NCBI RefSeq assembly: GCF_013141715.1
Contig: NZ_WHOA01000237.1
Location: 1 to 64,000, forward strand
DNA: 64,000 bases
Reading direction: 5' to 3'
Source: Paenibacillus phytorum
GTDB taxonomy: Bacteria > Bacillota > Bacilli > Paenibacillales > NBRC-103111
Positions 8,953-16,618 of this stretch are shown piece after piece (position 1 is the stretch's first letter; every line of letters starts with the position of its first letter). Under the pieces are notes generated by a model, which was not told where the DNA came from, ran no database searches, and was given only the letters and a program-made list of their open reading frames with translations. Both the position numbers and the translations under genes were made by a program.

Positions 8953-9256
8953 GTGTATTCACCCACTGTTTTTGCTTTTAGCATTTTCATCCAAGTGAAA
9001 AGCTATCCACTGCCGGATTGTTCCGATAATTTAAAGTGGGATGATTTTATGCCCAATTACTTATCCACATCGTTATCCACAAAAAAAGAGAGGCAAAATT
9101 CGCCTCCCTCCGCGATATTCCTTCGTTTTCCACAATCTTATCCACATTGTCCACAAAAAAATGTGAAAAAGTTATTCTTCTCCGTACTCTTTTAAAATCG
9201 TTGGTAACCGTGGGTTTGCACTAGTTATGCACATTGTACACAGGGTATGTGAATAA
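8890..9256. promoter_or_regulatory. Cluster of DnaA boxes
   Basis: Perfect TTATCCACA boxes occur at 9061-9069, 9073-9081 and 9138-9146 on the plus strand. Near matches TTTTCCACA (9126-9134) and TTGTCCACA (9147-9155) lie in the same orientation. TTGTCCACA at 8890-8898 and TTATTCACA at 9248-9256 are on the minus strand. A further TTATCCACA (minus, 9500-9508) lies inside leuA. Five boxes in 95 bp between leuA and the membrane-protein gene is far above chance. No dnaA, dnaN or rnpA is here, so this is a secondary DnaA-binding site, not oriC. Confidence 0.75.
9082..9108 (-). terminator. Rho-independent terminator downstream of leuA
   Basis: Read on the minus strand, GAGGC-GAATTTT-GCCTC is followed by a run of T residues. 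It lies about 210 bases past the leuA stop and directly beside a DnaA box. Confidence 0.6.
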
Positions 9257-9319
9257 CTTTGCACACAAGCTGTGTATATATCTAAGTTTTCTTACAATTT
9301 GATATTGTTTAGTCGTTTA

Positions 9320-10891
9320 TCACGCTGTCGTGGCTTCGGTTGGAGCCGATACGCTATTTTTCATACGAATAGCTTGGTTGCAAGCTGAGATAAAAGCTTT
9401 CGCTACCGCAACAAGCACATCCTGGTCTATGCCTGTATTTTTGTAAGTTTGGCCGCCCACTGAGATGGTGACTTCCGCTTCTCCAGTTGCTTTTTCACCT
9501 GTGGATAACGAATGAAGCTCCAGATCGGAGAAATCCACAGCCATCGGAATCGCTTGTCGAAGGCACTGCACGATTGCTTCAATCGGTCCTTCACCTGTCC
9601 CCGAGTACACATTTTCAACACCTGTTTGATTGTTCTTTACCGACACAGAGGCAACACGATTGCGATCACTGCTGGAAACGACTTGCATATGTGTTAGTGT
9701 AAATGGCTCCATTTGCCCATCAACTGTTGAGCCCACAAGCTCCATGAGCTGATCGTCAGTCACCATTTTCTGGTCATCTGCTTTTTCTTTGAATCTGGTG
9801 TACAGTGTATCCAGTTCTTCTCCTGTAAGCTCAATGCCAAATTGTCCGACGCGATGCTTCAGCGCGTGACGTCCCGAATGCTTGCCAAGGATGATCATGG
9901 ACCGTGGAATGCCTAGCTTTTCTGGATCCATAATTTCGTACGTATTACGGTTTTTCAGCAGCCCATCTTGATGGATACCTGCTTCGTGCTGGAAGGCATT
10001 ACGGCCGACAATCGGCTTATTGTACGCAATGGGGAAGCCCATGATGCGGCTGACCATTTTGGATGTGTTAAAAATTTCACTGGCTACGATCCCTGTTTCC
10101 ACGCCCATGGTCATCTTACGCGTCTCAATGGCCATAACGAGCTCTTCGAGAGAACAGTTGCCTGCGCGTTCCCCTACACCATTAACAGTTACTTCCACAT
10201 GTGTGACTCCTGCAGCAATAGCTGCAAGGCTGTTCGCAACAGCAAGGCCCAAATCATTATGGCAATGCGCGCTGTACTCCACGGTGTCGCCGCCTCTAAC
10301 ACTTTGGCGTACTCTACGGAACATTGCACCATATTCTTCTGGAAGCGCGTAACCTACAGTGTCAGGGATGTTTAGTATAGTAGCTCCCTCAGCAATGACC
10401 GCCTCGAGCACTTCAAACAGGAATTCGTCCCCTGTTCGCGTTGCGTCCATTGGTGAGAATTCGATCCGATCAACGAATTGCTTCGTATAGGCGACCATGG
10501 AGCGAGCCATCTCTACCACCTGTTGACGGGATTTGCGAAGTTGGAAATCCAGATGGATGTCCGACGAGGACAGGAACATGTGAATGCGTCTTGAAGCAGC
10601 ATCCTGTGTGGCTTTTACCGCCGAGTCAATATCCGCTTTAACAGCGCGGGCGAAGCCGCAAATCTCTATGCTTTGCAGTTCACGTGAAATTTGCTGCACC
10701 GCCTGAAAATCGCCTGGACTTGATATCGGGAAGCCCGGCTCGATGGTATCCACCCCCATTTTCGCAAGCTGCCTTGCGATACGAATCTTCTCTTCCGGAT
10801 ATAGTGAGGCTCCTGGCGCCTGTTCGCCATCTCTTAGTGTCGTGTCAAAAATGCGAATACGTCGGTTCGTGTTTGTGTTGTTGATTTCCAT
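9320..10891 (-). CDS. leuA: 2-isopropylmalate synthase LeuA
   Basis: A 523-residue enzyme that condenses acetyl-CoA with 2-oxoisovalerate, the first committed step of leucine synthesis. The TIM-barrel signature DTTLRDGEQAPG (about 16-27) and the metal-binding HCHNDLG motif are present, as is the GVGERAGN loop. The C-terminal LeuA dimer domain (allosteric leucine site) is complete, ending near residue 508. Length is normal. No other leu or ilv genes adjoin it. Regulation is by two tandem leucine T-boxes upstream, with short hairpin repeats in the last part of the leader. Confidence 0.95.
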   Translation of the reverse strand: MEINNTNTNRRIRIFDTTLRDGEQAPGASLYPEEKIRIARQLAKMGVDTIEPGFPISSPGDFQAVQQISRELQSIEICGFARAVKADIDSAVKATQDAASRRIHMFLSSSDIHLDFQLRKSRQQVVEMARSMVAYTKQFVDRIEFSPMDATRTGDEFLFEVLEAVIAEGATILNIPDTVGYALPEEYGAMFRRVRQSVRGGDTVEYSAHCHNDLGLAVANSLAAIAAGVTHVEVTVNGVGERAGNCSLEELVMAIETRKMTMGVETGIVASEIFNTSKMVSRIMGFPIAYNKPIVGRNAFQHEAGIHQDGLLKNRNTYEIMDPEKLGIPRSMIILGKHSGRHALKHRVGQFGIELTGEELDTLYTRFKEKADDQKMVTDDQLMELVGSTVDGQMEPFTLTHMQVVSSSDRNRVASVSVKNNQTGVENVYSGTGEGPIEAIVQCLRQAIPMAVDFSDLELHSLSTGEKATGEAEVTISVGGQTYKNTGIDQDVLVAVAKAFISACNQAIRMKNSVSAPTEATTA

Positions 10892-10990
10892 GGTTATTCC
10901 TCCTCAAGGTTGGGCCAGACCTGCTGGCAATTATCTTTTATGGTTTGAAAATGAAAATGAATCGTGCTACGACTGACTTATGTGTCTCCA

Positions 10991-11185
10991 CGTTACTTTA
11001 GTGCTGTTTTTCATCGCTAACGTAGGTAGCTTGGGCTTTTCTGAGACTTTAGTGATGTTTTTCATGCTTAAATCACTTCTTTTGAGGCAGTTTCCATAAA
11101 TGCTTCCTTGTTACGGATGTTTTTCATCACTACAGCTGCCAATACTGGGCGGACTGTGACTTTAGCGATGTTTTTCATCGTTACA
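10991..11185 (-). repeat. Four hairpin repeats in the leuA leader
   Basis: On the minus strand the consensus GATGAAAAACATCRCTAAAG occurs four times; the shared GTTTTTCAT core on the plus strand starts at 11006, 11057, 11119 and 11170 (spacing 51, 62, 51). GATG and CATC can pair around an A-rich loop; copies vary in the arms. They lie between the proximal T-box terminator and the leuA ribosome binding site, so they would be transcribed with leuA. Confidence 0.7.
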
Positions 11186-11232
11186 GAGACTTGCTGAGAT
11201 AAGTCATTCAGCCACCTCAAAAAAACAACAAA

Positions 11233-11515
11233 AAGACCCGTCATCTCTACATAAGAGACGACGGGTCTTCACCCAGCGCGGTACCACTCTTGTTGGCTCC
11301 AAGTCACGGAGCCCACCTCAGACATAGTGCAGCAAAACTAACTGCTGCAACTACGTCACCCGATCACGGAGGTCATCCGTTCATCCCTAACAGCGTAAAA
11401 CTAGCTGATCAGGATGACCGCTTCCAAGCGAGTTCGGGGCATTCACGGTCTGCGTCGCATCAACCCGCAGCTTTCTGTACCGTACAAGTGAGCCCTTACT
11501 ACTCTTGTTCATCGC
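11233..11515 (-). promoter_or_regulatory. Leucine T-box leader, leuA-proximal
   Basis: On the minus strand the T-box core AGAGTGGTACCGCG lies at about 11276-11290. A strong terminator hairpin follows (AAGACCCGTC paired with GACGGGTCTT, 11233-11269) with a T-run. Stem I begins with the AGTA-containing segment near 11500, and the specifier loop reads CCCGAA-CTC-GCTTGG, so the specifier is CUC (Leu). Uncharged tRNA-Leu would favour the antiterminator and leuA expression. It has no obvious promoter of its own and is probably read from the distal promoter. Confidence 0.92.
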
Positions 11516-11621
11516 GTTTTTGTATATGTTTTCCTTACTACTTGTTCATCAAGTTGGTTATATGTTCATATTCCTTCTTCGCATTTGTTCATGTTCGCTT
11601 CAAGTTTCAGAACAACCAAAA

Positions 11622-11895
11622 AAGCCTGCCATCTCTATAAAAGAGACGACAGGCTTGAACCTTCCGCGGTACCACTCTAATTGATCCGAGCTGTTACACT
11701 CGAAACCACTCATGTACCTGATCACGGGGGTCAACCGTCAAGACCTACTTGGGTGCTGGATCCTTGGCATCCTTATCAGTCTTACCGCTCCCGGGCGAGT
11801 TCAGGTACCGTTTCGTCTGTGCTTTCACCAAGCGCACAGCTCTCTGAGCGAAACTACTGTTCCTTACTAATCCCGTTCGTTGCGTTTGAAAGTAT
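11622..11895 (-). promoter_or_regulatory. Leucine T-box leader, distal (first in tandem)
   Basis: A second complete T-box leader. The core AGAGTGGTACCGCGG is at 11664-11678, and the terminator AAGCCTG.../...CAGGCTT at 11622-11656 is followed by TTTTTT. Stem I starts with GGATTAGTAAGGAAC, has an AGAGAG motif and a specifier loop CCTGAA-CTC-GCCCGG, so it also reads CUC (Leu). The leader starts immediately after a consensus promoter. Two T-boxes in series should need antitermination at both, tightening leucine control. Confidence 0.93.
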
Positions 11896-11903
11896 TGATT
11901 GTG

Positions 11904-11932
11904 ATTATAATATGCAGCTTTGGCAAAGTCAA
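11904..11932 (-). promoter_or_regulatory. Sigma-A promoter of the T-box/leuA transcript
   Basis: On the minus strand TTGACT (11932-11927) and TATAAT (11909-11904) are separated by exactly 17 bases. This is near-perfect sigma-A spacing, just upstream of the distal T-box. The transcription start would be near 11897. Confidence 0.85.
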
Positions 11933-11963
11933 TACAGTTGTCAGAAAATTTATTTTATTGCCC

Positions 11964-13091
11964 TTACCACTCTTCAAGCTTGAGCTGAGGCTCTGCCTTC
12001 AGTTCCATGGAGTCGAATTCCTGCTTGTCCCACTTGAGGAAAGCGGCTGCGCCTATCATCGCAGCGTTGTCCGTGCAGAGGCCTAGCGGCGGCACGAGCA
12101 GCGGCACATTCAGCTGCTCGCAGCGCTCGGCGAGCCTGCTGCGCAGTCCTTTGTTCGCCGCGACACCGCCCGCGAGCAGCAGCTGTTTCGCACCGTATTC
12201 ACGCACGGCGCGGTCAGCCTTCTCCACAAGCACGTCGATGACGGAGGCTTGAAAGCCCTTGGCAATCTGCGCGACTTGAACGGCCTCGCCGCGCATCTTG
12301 CTTTGGTTGACGACGTTCAGCACAGCGGATTTCAATCCGCTGAAGCTGAAGTCGTAAGAGTCTGCCTCGAGCCATGAGCGAGGCATCTTGATCTCGGACT
12401 CGGCTTCCTGTGCAAGCCGATCCACGTGCGGTCCGCCCGGGTACGGCAGGCCCATCGCCCGCGCGATTTTGTCGTAGGCCTCGCCAGCCGCATCATCGCG
12501 AGTTCGCCCGATGATGCGGAATTGGCCCGGCCCCTCCATCAGAATCAACTCCGTGTGACCACCGGACACAACGAGCGAGATCAACGGATACTCGAGCTCA
12601 TGCACAAGTTGATTCGCATAAATATGTCCCGCAATATGGTGAACACCAATCAGCGGCAGGTCTAAGGCACAAGCTAGCGCTTTGCCCGCAACGACGCCTA
12701 CTAACAGGGCCCCGATTAATCCGGGTCCCTCGGTTACGGCAATCGCGGACAGCTCCTGCAGCGATACGCCCGCTTTCTCGACGGCTTCCTCCAGCATCCA
12801 TGTGATCGACTCCACATGTTTACGGGAAGCCACCTCCGGCACCACACCGCCATAGCGTTGGTGCGTTTCGATCTGGCTGGAAATCACATTGGAACGAATG
12901 ATTTTACCATTTTCGACAATGGCTACGGAAGTCTCGTCACAGCTCGTTTCGATGGCCAAAATATAAACCGGCTTCGTGACGGGAGCTTCTTTTTGCTGTT
13001 GTCCTGTTTCACCCTTTTGTACATCTGTATCTATCCGCTGTCCCGTTTCACTCTTTTGCTCTTGCCCTACTTCTCTAGTCAAATTCGTCAC
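11964..13091 (-). CDS. tsaD: tRNA t6A37 threonylcarbamoyltransferase TsaD
   Basis: TsaD (Gcp/YdiE) transfers threonylcarbamoyl to A37 of ANN-decoding tRNAs with TsaB and TsaE. Motifs are ILAIETSCDETS, GVVPEVASRKH, the metal-binding HHIAGH, VSGGHTELI and LLLAGGVAANK. It has about 35 extra, polar, Gln/Glu-rich residues before ILAIETS compared with usual orthologues; the only start codon in frame is GTG at 13091, so the extension seems real. It is the last gene of the tsaE-tsaB-rimI-tsaD operon. Confidence 0.95.
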   Translation of the reverse strand: MTNLTREVGQEQKSETGQRIDTDVQKGETGQQQKEAPVTKPVYILAIETSCDETSVAIVENGKIIRSNVISSQIETHQRYGGVVPEVASRKHVESITWMLEEAVEKAGVSLQELSAIAVTEGPGLIGALLVGVVAGKALACALDLPLIGVHHIAGHIYANQLVHELEYPLISLVVSGGHTELILMEGPGQFRIIGRTRDDAAGEAYDKIARAMGLPYPGGPHVDRLAQEAESEIKMPRSWLEADSYDFSFSGLKSAVLNVVNQSKMRGEAVQVAQIAKGFQASVIDVLVEKADRAVREYGAKQLLLAGGVAANKGLRSRLAERCEQLNVPLLVPPLGLCTDNAAMIGAAAFLKWDKQEFDSMELKAEPQLKLEEW

Positions 13092-13104
13092 CTATCCGAA
13101 AGCC

Positions 13105-13614
13105 TCAATCTCCGAGACTATCCTTTCTTCTCTTAGGCAAGTCCGCCCACATAATGACAGCATCCTCGCGATTATCCGTGTAGTACCCTCTACGCACGCC
13201 AACAGAGCGGAATCCGACTTTTTCGTACAAATTTTGCGCAACGTAGTTCGAGGCTCGAACCTCAAGTGTCATCCGAATAGCCCCTAAGAAAGCAGCTGTT
13301 TTCATCAGCTCTCGAAGCAAACGTTCCCCCAGCTTACGTCCTCTATACGTATCCCGAACTGCCACATTCGTGACATGCGCCTCTTCCATGATGAGCCACA
13401 TGCCACCATACCCTGCGACCTCGCCGTCGATATCCATAATCATATAATGAGCGAACTGATTGTTCGTTAATTCATTCTCGAATGCACCTTTTGTCCATGG
13501 CGTCGTGAAAGCTTCTTGCTCGATTTCACAAATAAAAGGGATGTCTTCCATTCTCATGGAACGGAACACCAACGAGTTTTCGGTTGTTTGCGGTTGTCGC
13601 TGTTCCATCATCAA
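13105..13614 (-). CDS. rimI: Ribosomal protein S18 alanine N-acetyltransferase RimI
   Basis: A 169-residue GNAT-fold acetyltransferase. The acetyl-CoA binding segment is VRDTYRGRKLGERLL, preceded by AHVTNVAV, and the C-terminal part contains LEVRASNYVAQNLYEKVGF, the RimI signature region. The start overlaps the tsaB stop by four bases (ATGA). Position between tsaB and tsaD matches Bacillus subtilis ydiD/rimI. Confidence 0.92.
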   Translation of the reverse strand: MMMEQRQPQTTENSLVFRSMRMEDIPFICEIEQEAFTTPWTKGAFENELTNNQFAHYMIMDIDGEVAGYGGMWLIMEEAHVTNVAVRDTYRGRKLGERLLRELMKTAAFLGAIRMTLEVRASNYVAQNLYEKVGFRSVGVRRGYYTDNREDAVIMWADLPKRRKDSLGD

Positions 13615-14435
13615 TGATCCCCTTTCTTCGTCTTAATCCCGGCCAGTAAATTGGCTTCGGCTTCTGGAAGTCTGGTGTAATTGGGGACAAATGTATGCAC
13701 ATCTGCCTTCTCCCCTTTAGCCAATCTCGGATAGGCTAGTCTCCCGATATATTCCGCTTCAATGCCATAGGAAAGGATACGAACAACTCCGTCCCAATCC
13801 CGCGCAAATTGTTCCAGTTCATCTATAAACCCTTCGGTTTCACCTACAAACAGAATCGCATGGGGCCTTTGTTCTTGCACAGATGAGGCTGCTAGCTTAA
13901 TGATTTGCTCCGTCCAAGATCCAATAACACGAATGCCATCAGGCAGTACTTCTTGCCAGCTTGCTCCTAGCTCTCCACTAGCTGTCATAGGAGAAGCACC
14001 CTCATAGGCATAGACTGCTGTAAAAGCCTGCTTACGTCTACCATCCATGAGCGGAACTACCCAAGTTGGCCCATTTCCTGTCGCGCGCTGCTCTTTCATA
14101 GCACCACCAAGTGCCATTGCTTCTAAGCTGGACACACCAATGAGATCAAGACTTAACGACCATGCGAATGTTTTGGCAACAGACACGGCAATACGAACCC
14201 CTGTATAGGAACCGGGGCCTTGGCCCACAGCGACCGATTGAAGGTCCTTGGGTTTGAGATGTAAACTCGCAAGCAAATCTTGAATATGGGGAAGAAGCCC
14301 TATCGAGTGATTCCGTTCAGCGTAGGAGCTGACCTCGCCCAGCATATTTCCATTTTCCAAAATAGCAACTGTCATTGCAGATGTTGAGGTGTCGATGGCC
14401 AAGCATCGTCCTAAATTCATTGTCCGTTCTGTCAT
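13611..14435 (-). CDS. tsaB: tRNA t6A modification protein TsaB
   Basis: An inactive-homologue partner of TsaD with an ASKHA fold: CLAIDTSTSAMTVAI at the start and VGQGPGSYTGVRIAVSVAKTFAW. I use the ATG at 14435, whose ATGA overlaps the tsaE stop, as for the next junction; a GTG at 14468 would overlap tsaE by 37 bases. The C-terminal lobe continues to about residue 274, within the normal range. It scaffolds the TsaBDE complex. Confidence 0.92.
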   Translation of the reverse strand: MTERTMNLGRCLAIDTSTSAMTVAILENGNMLGEVSSYAERNHSIGLLPHIQDLLASLHLKPKDLQSVAVGQGPGSYTGVRIAVSVAKTFAWSLSLDLIGVSSLEAMALGGAMKEQRATGNGPTWVVPLMDGRRKQAFTAVYAYEGASPMTASGELGASWQEVLPDGIRVIGSWTEQIIKLAASSVQEQRPHAILFVGETEGFIDELEQFARDWDGVVRILSYGIEAEYIGRLAYPRLAKGEKADVHTFVPNYTRLPEAEANLLAGIKTKKGDH

Positions 14436-14914
14436 TGTAAATGTCCGTTCTCCTTCATTTGTACACACCAGCTCTGATACGGGGCTCCGTGCGGAGTCAG
14501 GTGAAATACTCTGGTTTGATCATCCTGATGGGCGATCGTGATAGCTAGTCTCTCTGGCGGCAAAAGGTCTTCAATTAAGCTTGACCATTCGATCAGCGTA
14601 ACACCCGCTCCATAAAAATAATCATCGAGCCCTAATTCATCCGCTTCCTCTTGGGAAATGCGGTACATATCCATATGGTAGAAAGGAAGCTCGGCTCCCT
14701 CGTATTCTTTGATAATGGTAAATGTAGGCGAGTTGACGATTTCGGTAATTCCCATCGCTCTGGCAAAGCCTTGCGAAAACCTCGTTTTTCCCGCACCCAA
14801 ATCCCCATCTAGTGTAAAGACGGTGCCAGGCTGCAAATAAGCGGCCAGCAATCTCCCTAGTTTATCGGTATCTTCCTCATGCTGGGAGTTGTACGTAAAT
14901 GTGGATTGAGGCAA
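14432..14914 (-). CDS. tsaE: tRNA t6A modification ATPase TsaE
   Basis: P-loop ATPase required for TsaBD turnover. Walker A is LDGDLGAGKTRFSQG, followed by VNSPTFTIIKEYEG, FYHMDMYRI and the LIEWS motif. I chose TTG at 14914 (160 residues, usual family size) because a GAAAGGGATGAG ribosome binding site precedes it and a promoter lies inside the longer reading that begins at 14998. It opens the tsaE-tsaB-rimI-tsaD operon; thiL, which precedes it in B. subtilis, is absent here. Confidence 0.92.
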   Translation of the reverse strand: MPQSTFTYNSQHEEDTDKLGRLLAAYLQPGTVFTLDGDLGAGKTRFSQGFARAMGITEIVNSPTFTIIKEYEGAELPFYHMDMYRISQEEADELGLDDYFYGAGVTLIEWSSLIEDLLPPERLAITIAHQDDQTRVFHLTPHGAPYQSWCVQMKENGHLQ

Positions 14915-14956
14915 GTAGATCTCATCCCTTTCTTTCCGTTTGCGCGTGCTGCTCCT

Positions 14957-14986
14957 ATTATAGTCCTCGCTAGTAGGCAACATCAA
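14957..14986 (-). promoter_or_regulatory. Sigma-A promoter of the tsa operon
   Basis: On the minus strand TTGATG (14986-14981) and a perfect TATAAT (14962-14957) are 18 bases apart, about 40 bases upstream of the chosen tsaE start. This fixes the start downstream of 14957. Confidence 0.7.
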
Positions 14987-15092
14987 CTCTCTAATCAAAA
15001 TAAACGACTTCGTCGTCCCTTAGGGGCGAGCGCGTTTATCAAGATTGATGCGGAGCAAGAGTATAAAACTTATACTCACTTAATCAATTGAA

Positions 15093-15127
15093 AAAGCCCG
15101 CCCCGAAATAACTCGGAGCAGGCTTTT
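15093..15127. terminator. Terminator after sspH
   Basis: On the minus strand AAAAGCCTGCTCCGA pairs with TCGGGGCGGGCTTTTT around a short loop and ends in a T-run, 20 bases after the sspH stop. A second stem (ATAAACG...CGTTTAT, 15000-15040) follows before the tsa promoter. Confidence 0.8.
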
Positions 15128-15145
15128 GCTGTTCTTTCACATCCA

Positions 15146-15328
15146 CTAATGGACCTCTTCTAACTCTTGAACCGTCACAACCCGAGAATCAGCCGGGTTT
15201 TCTTCCGCATGAACTTTGGCAACTGCTTTGCCGGTATCCACACTGTCGATCCAGACAGGGAGGCCATTTAACTCGACGTGAATCTTCTCATCGGCGGCTA
15301 AAATTTCTTGAGCGCGATGAATGTTCAT
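15146..15328 (-). CDS. sspH: Small acid-soluble spore protein, H type
   Basis: A 60-residue protein beginning MNIHRAQEILAADEKIHVELNG, with PVWIDSVDTG in the middle, which is the H-type SASP pattern (SspH of B. subtilis starts MNIQRAKEI). These minor spore proteins are made in the forespore. It overlaps the upstream 61-codon gene by four bases, so the two are co-transcribed from the same forespore-type promoter region. Confidence 0.88.
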   Translation of the reverse strand: MNIHRAQEILAADEKIHVELNGLPVWIDSVDTGKAVAKVHAEENPADSRVVTVQELEEVH

Positions 15329-15510
15329 GGCTCATCCAATACGGATTCCGGATGATCCATCGTATCCGTCGTCGAGGATTCGATTAATCCATTGTGCATG
15401 GTGACGTTACCGCCTCCCAAGCCTTCGTTAATCATGCGATCAATGTCCATGAAATGATCATCTTTCCCTTGACTGTCTGTATCTTGGGATGCATTTGAAT
15501 CTTGTGCCAT
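15325..15510 (-). CDS. Small acidic protein of unknown function
   Basis: A 61-residue acidic protein starting at ATG 15510, eight bases after AAGGAGGG; the reading from 15531 would place the start upstream of that site. It is hydrophilic, with Asp/Ser/Thr-rich ends and the central segment DIDRMINEGLGGG. I do not recognise a family. Overlap with sspH and a sigma-G-like promoter upstream suggest a spore-associated role, which is inference. Confidence 0.7.
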   Translation of the reverse strand: MAQDSNASQDTDSQGKDDHFMDIDRMINEGLGGGNVTMHNGLIESSTTDTMDHPESVLDEP

Positions 15511-15563
15511 CCGTGAATCCCTCCTTAGCATAGATTAGCTTCATGGTAATCAACTTGCGTTTT

Positions 15564-15593
15564 TAACGTACCCACTCTCAAGGCCATCTATTC
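15564..15593 (-). promoter_or_regulatory. Sigma-G-like promoter, sspH operon
   Basis: On the minus strand GAATA (15593-15589) matches the forespore -35 element; 18 bases later TACGTTA (15570-15564) matches five of seven positions of CATNHTA. It faces the small-gene/sspH pair. Confidence 0.4.
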
Positions 15594-15608
15594 TCTTAAA
15601 TCCCTACC

Positions 15609-15638
15609 GTATAAAGCCATTAATTCAAGAGAATACTA
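15609..15638 (+). promoter_or_regulatory. Sigma-G-like promoter of ku
   Basis: GTATA (15609-15613) fits the -35 GHATR element and AATACTA (15632-15638) fits CATNHTA at six of seven positions, with an 18-base spacer. It is about 35 bases upstream of the ku start. B. subtilis ku (ykoV) is known to be transcribed by sigma-G. Confidence 0.55.
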
Positions 15639-15671
15639 GTACAATCACGACTATTGGGGAGGAATCACGAG

Positions 15672-16541
15672 ATGCATACGGTTTGGAAAGGCGCTATTAG
15701 CTTCGGACTTGTTCATGTGCCTGTGAAAATGTTTTCGGCAACGGAAGATAAGGATATCTCCATGCGTTACATACATAAAACTTGTATTACACCGCTCTCC
15801 TATGTGCGTAAATGCCAGACTTGTGAGAAAGAAGTAGAGTGGGAGGAAATTTCCAAAGGATACGAGTATGAACCTGGACGTTTCGTTATTTTTGAGAAAG
15901 ATGAATTAGAAAATATCTCGGGTGAAGCGAATAAGGAGATCAAGATTCTGGATTTCGTCAACTTGACAGATATTGATCCCGTTTATTTTCAAAAGACCTA
16001 CTATCTTGGGCCTGGAGACACAGGGTCTGGCGCCTATCATTTGCTGTTGGACTCTATGCGTCAAACCGGCAAAATCGGCATCGCCAAAGTCTCGATCCGT
16101 TCCAAAAGCTCACTTGCCGCCATTCGAGTTATCGAGAACTGCCTTGCTATGGAAACTATTTTTTACCCGGATGAGATTCGTCCGATTTCTCAAGTTCCCA
16201 ACCTTCCCGAGAAAGTCACTGTGAACGAGCGTGAAATGGAAATGGCGAAGATGCTCATCAGCCAGCTATCGACACCTTTTGAGCCTGAGAAGTATAAAGA
16301 TGAATACCGCGGTCGCTTACTGGAAGCAATCGAGCATAAGGTGGCTGGAGAAGAAGTACAATCGGCGCCTGCGCTGCAGAAAACGAGTGTTATTGATCTC
16401 ATGGCCGCGCTGCAAGCAAGTCTTGACGCCACGAAATCGACGGATGGTAAAGTAGCGCTAGGTGAGGACGCCAGTGTCACTGAGGTCAAGAAGCCGAAAG
16501 CGAAACCGAGAGCCAAAAAGGTCAAAGAACCGGTAACGTGA
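15672..16541 (+). CDS. ku: Non-homologous end joining protein Ku
   Basis: A bacterial Ku homodimer subunit, 289 residues from ATG 15672, which follows GGGGAGGA. The sequence opens MHTVWKGAISFGLVHVPVKMFSATE, typical of bacterial Ku, with LSYVRKCQTCEKEVEWEEISKGYE and the beta-barrel core following. The C-terminus is Lys-rich (KKPKAKPRAKKVK), a DNA-binding tail seen in many bacterial Ku proteins. It binds DNA ends and recruits the ligase encoded convergently next door. The promoter suggests forespore expression, protecting spore DNA. Confidence 0.95.
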   Translation: MHTVWKGAISFGLVHVPVKMFSATEDKDISMRYIHKTCITPLSYVRKCQTCEKEVEWEEISKGYEYEPGRFVIFEKDELENISGEANKEIKILDFVNLTDIDPVYFQKTYYLGPGDTGSGAYHLLLDSMRQTGKIGIAKVSIRSKSSLAAIRVIENCLAMETIFYPDEIRPISQVPNLPEKVTVNEREMEMAKMLISQLSTPFEPEKYKDEYRGRLLEAIEHKVAGEEVQSAPALQKTSVIDLMAALQASLDATKSTDGKVALGEDASVTEVKKPKAKPRAKKVKEPVT

Positions 16542-16561
16542 AAGTGAATAGGACACAAATA

Positions 16562-16597
16562 AAGCGCTGATTCTTGATTTTCAAGGATTAGCGCTTT
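16562..16597. terminator. Bidirectional terminator between ku and ligase
   Basis: AAGCGCTGATTCTTG pairs with CAAGGATTAGCGCTT around a short loop; T-rich sequence follows on both strands. It separates two convergent genes. Confidence 0.8.
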
Positions 16598-16618
16598 TGC
16601 TTTGTTCTGTTGTATCAT

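Noticed and set aside
8890..9256. Chromosomal origin oriC
   Set aside because: No dnaA, dnaN, recF or rnpA genes and no clear AT-rich unwinding element flank the boxes.
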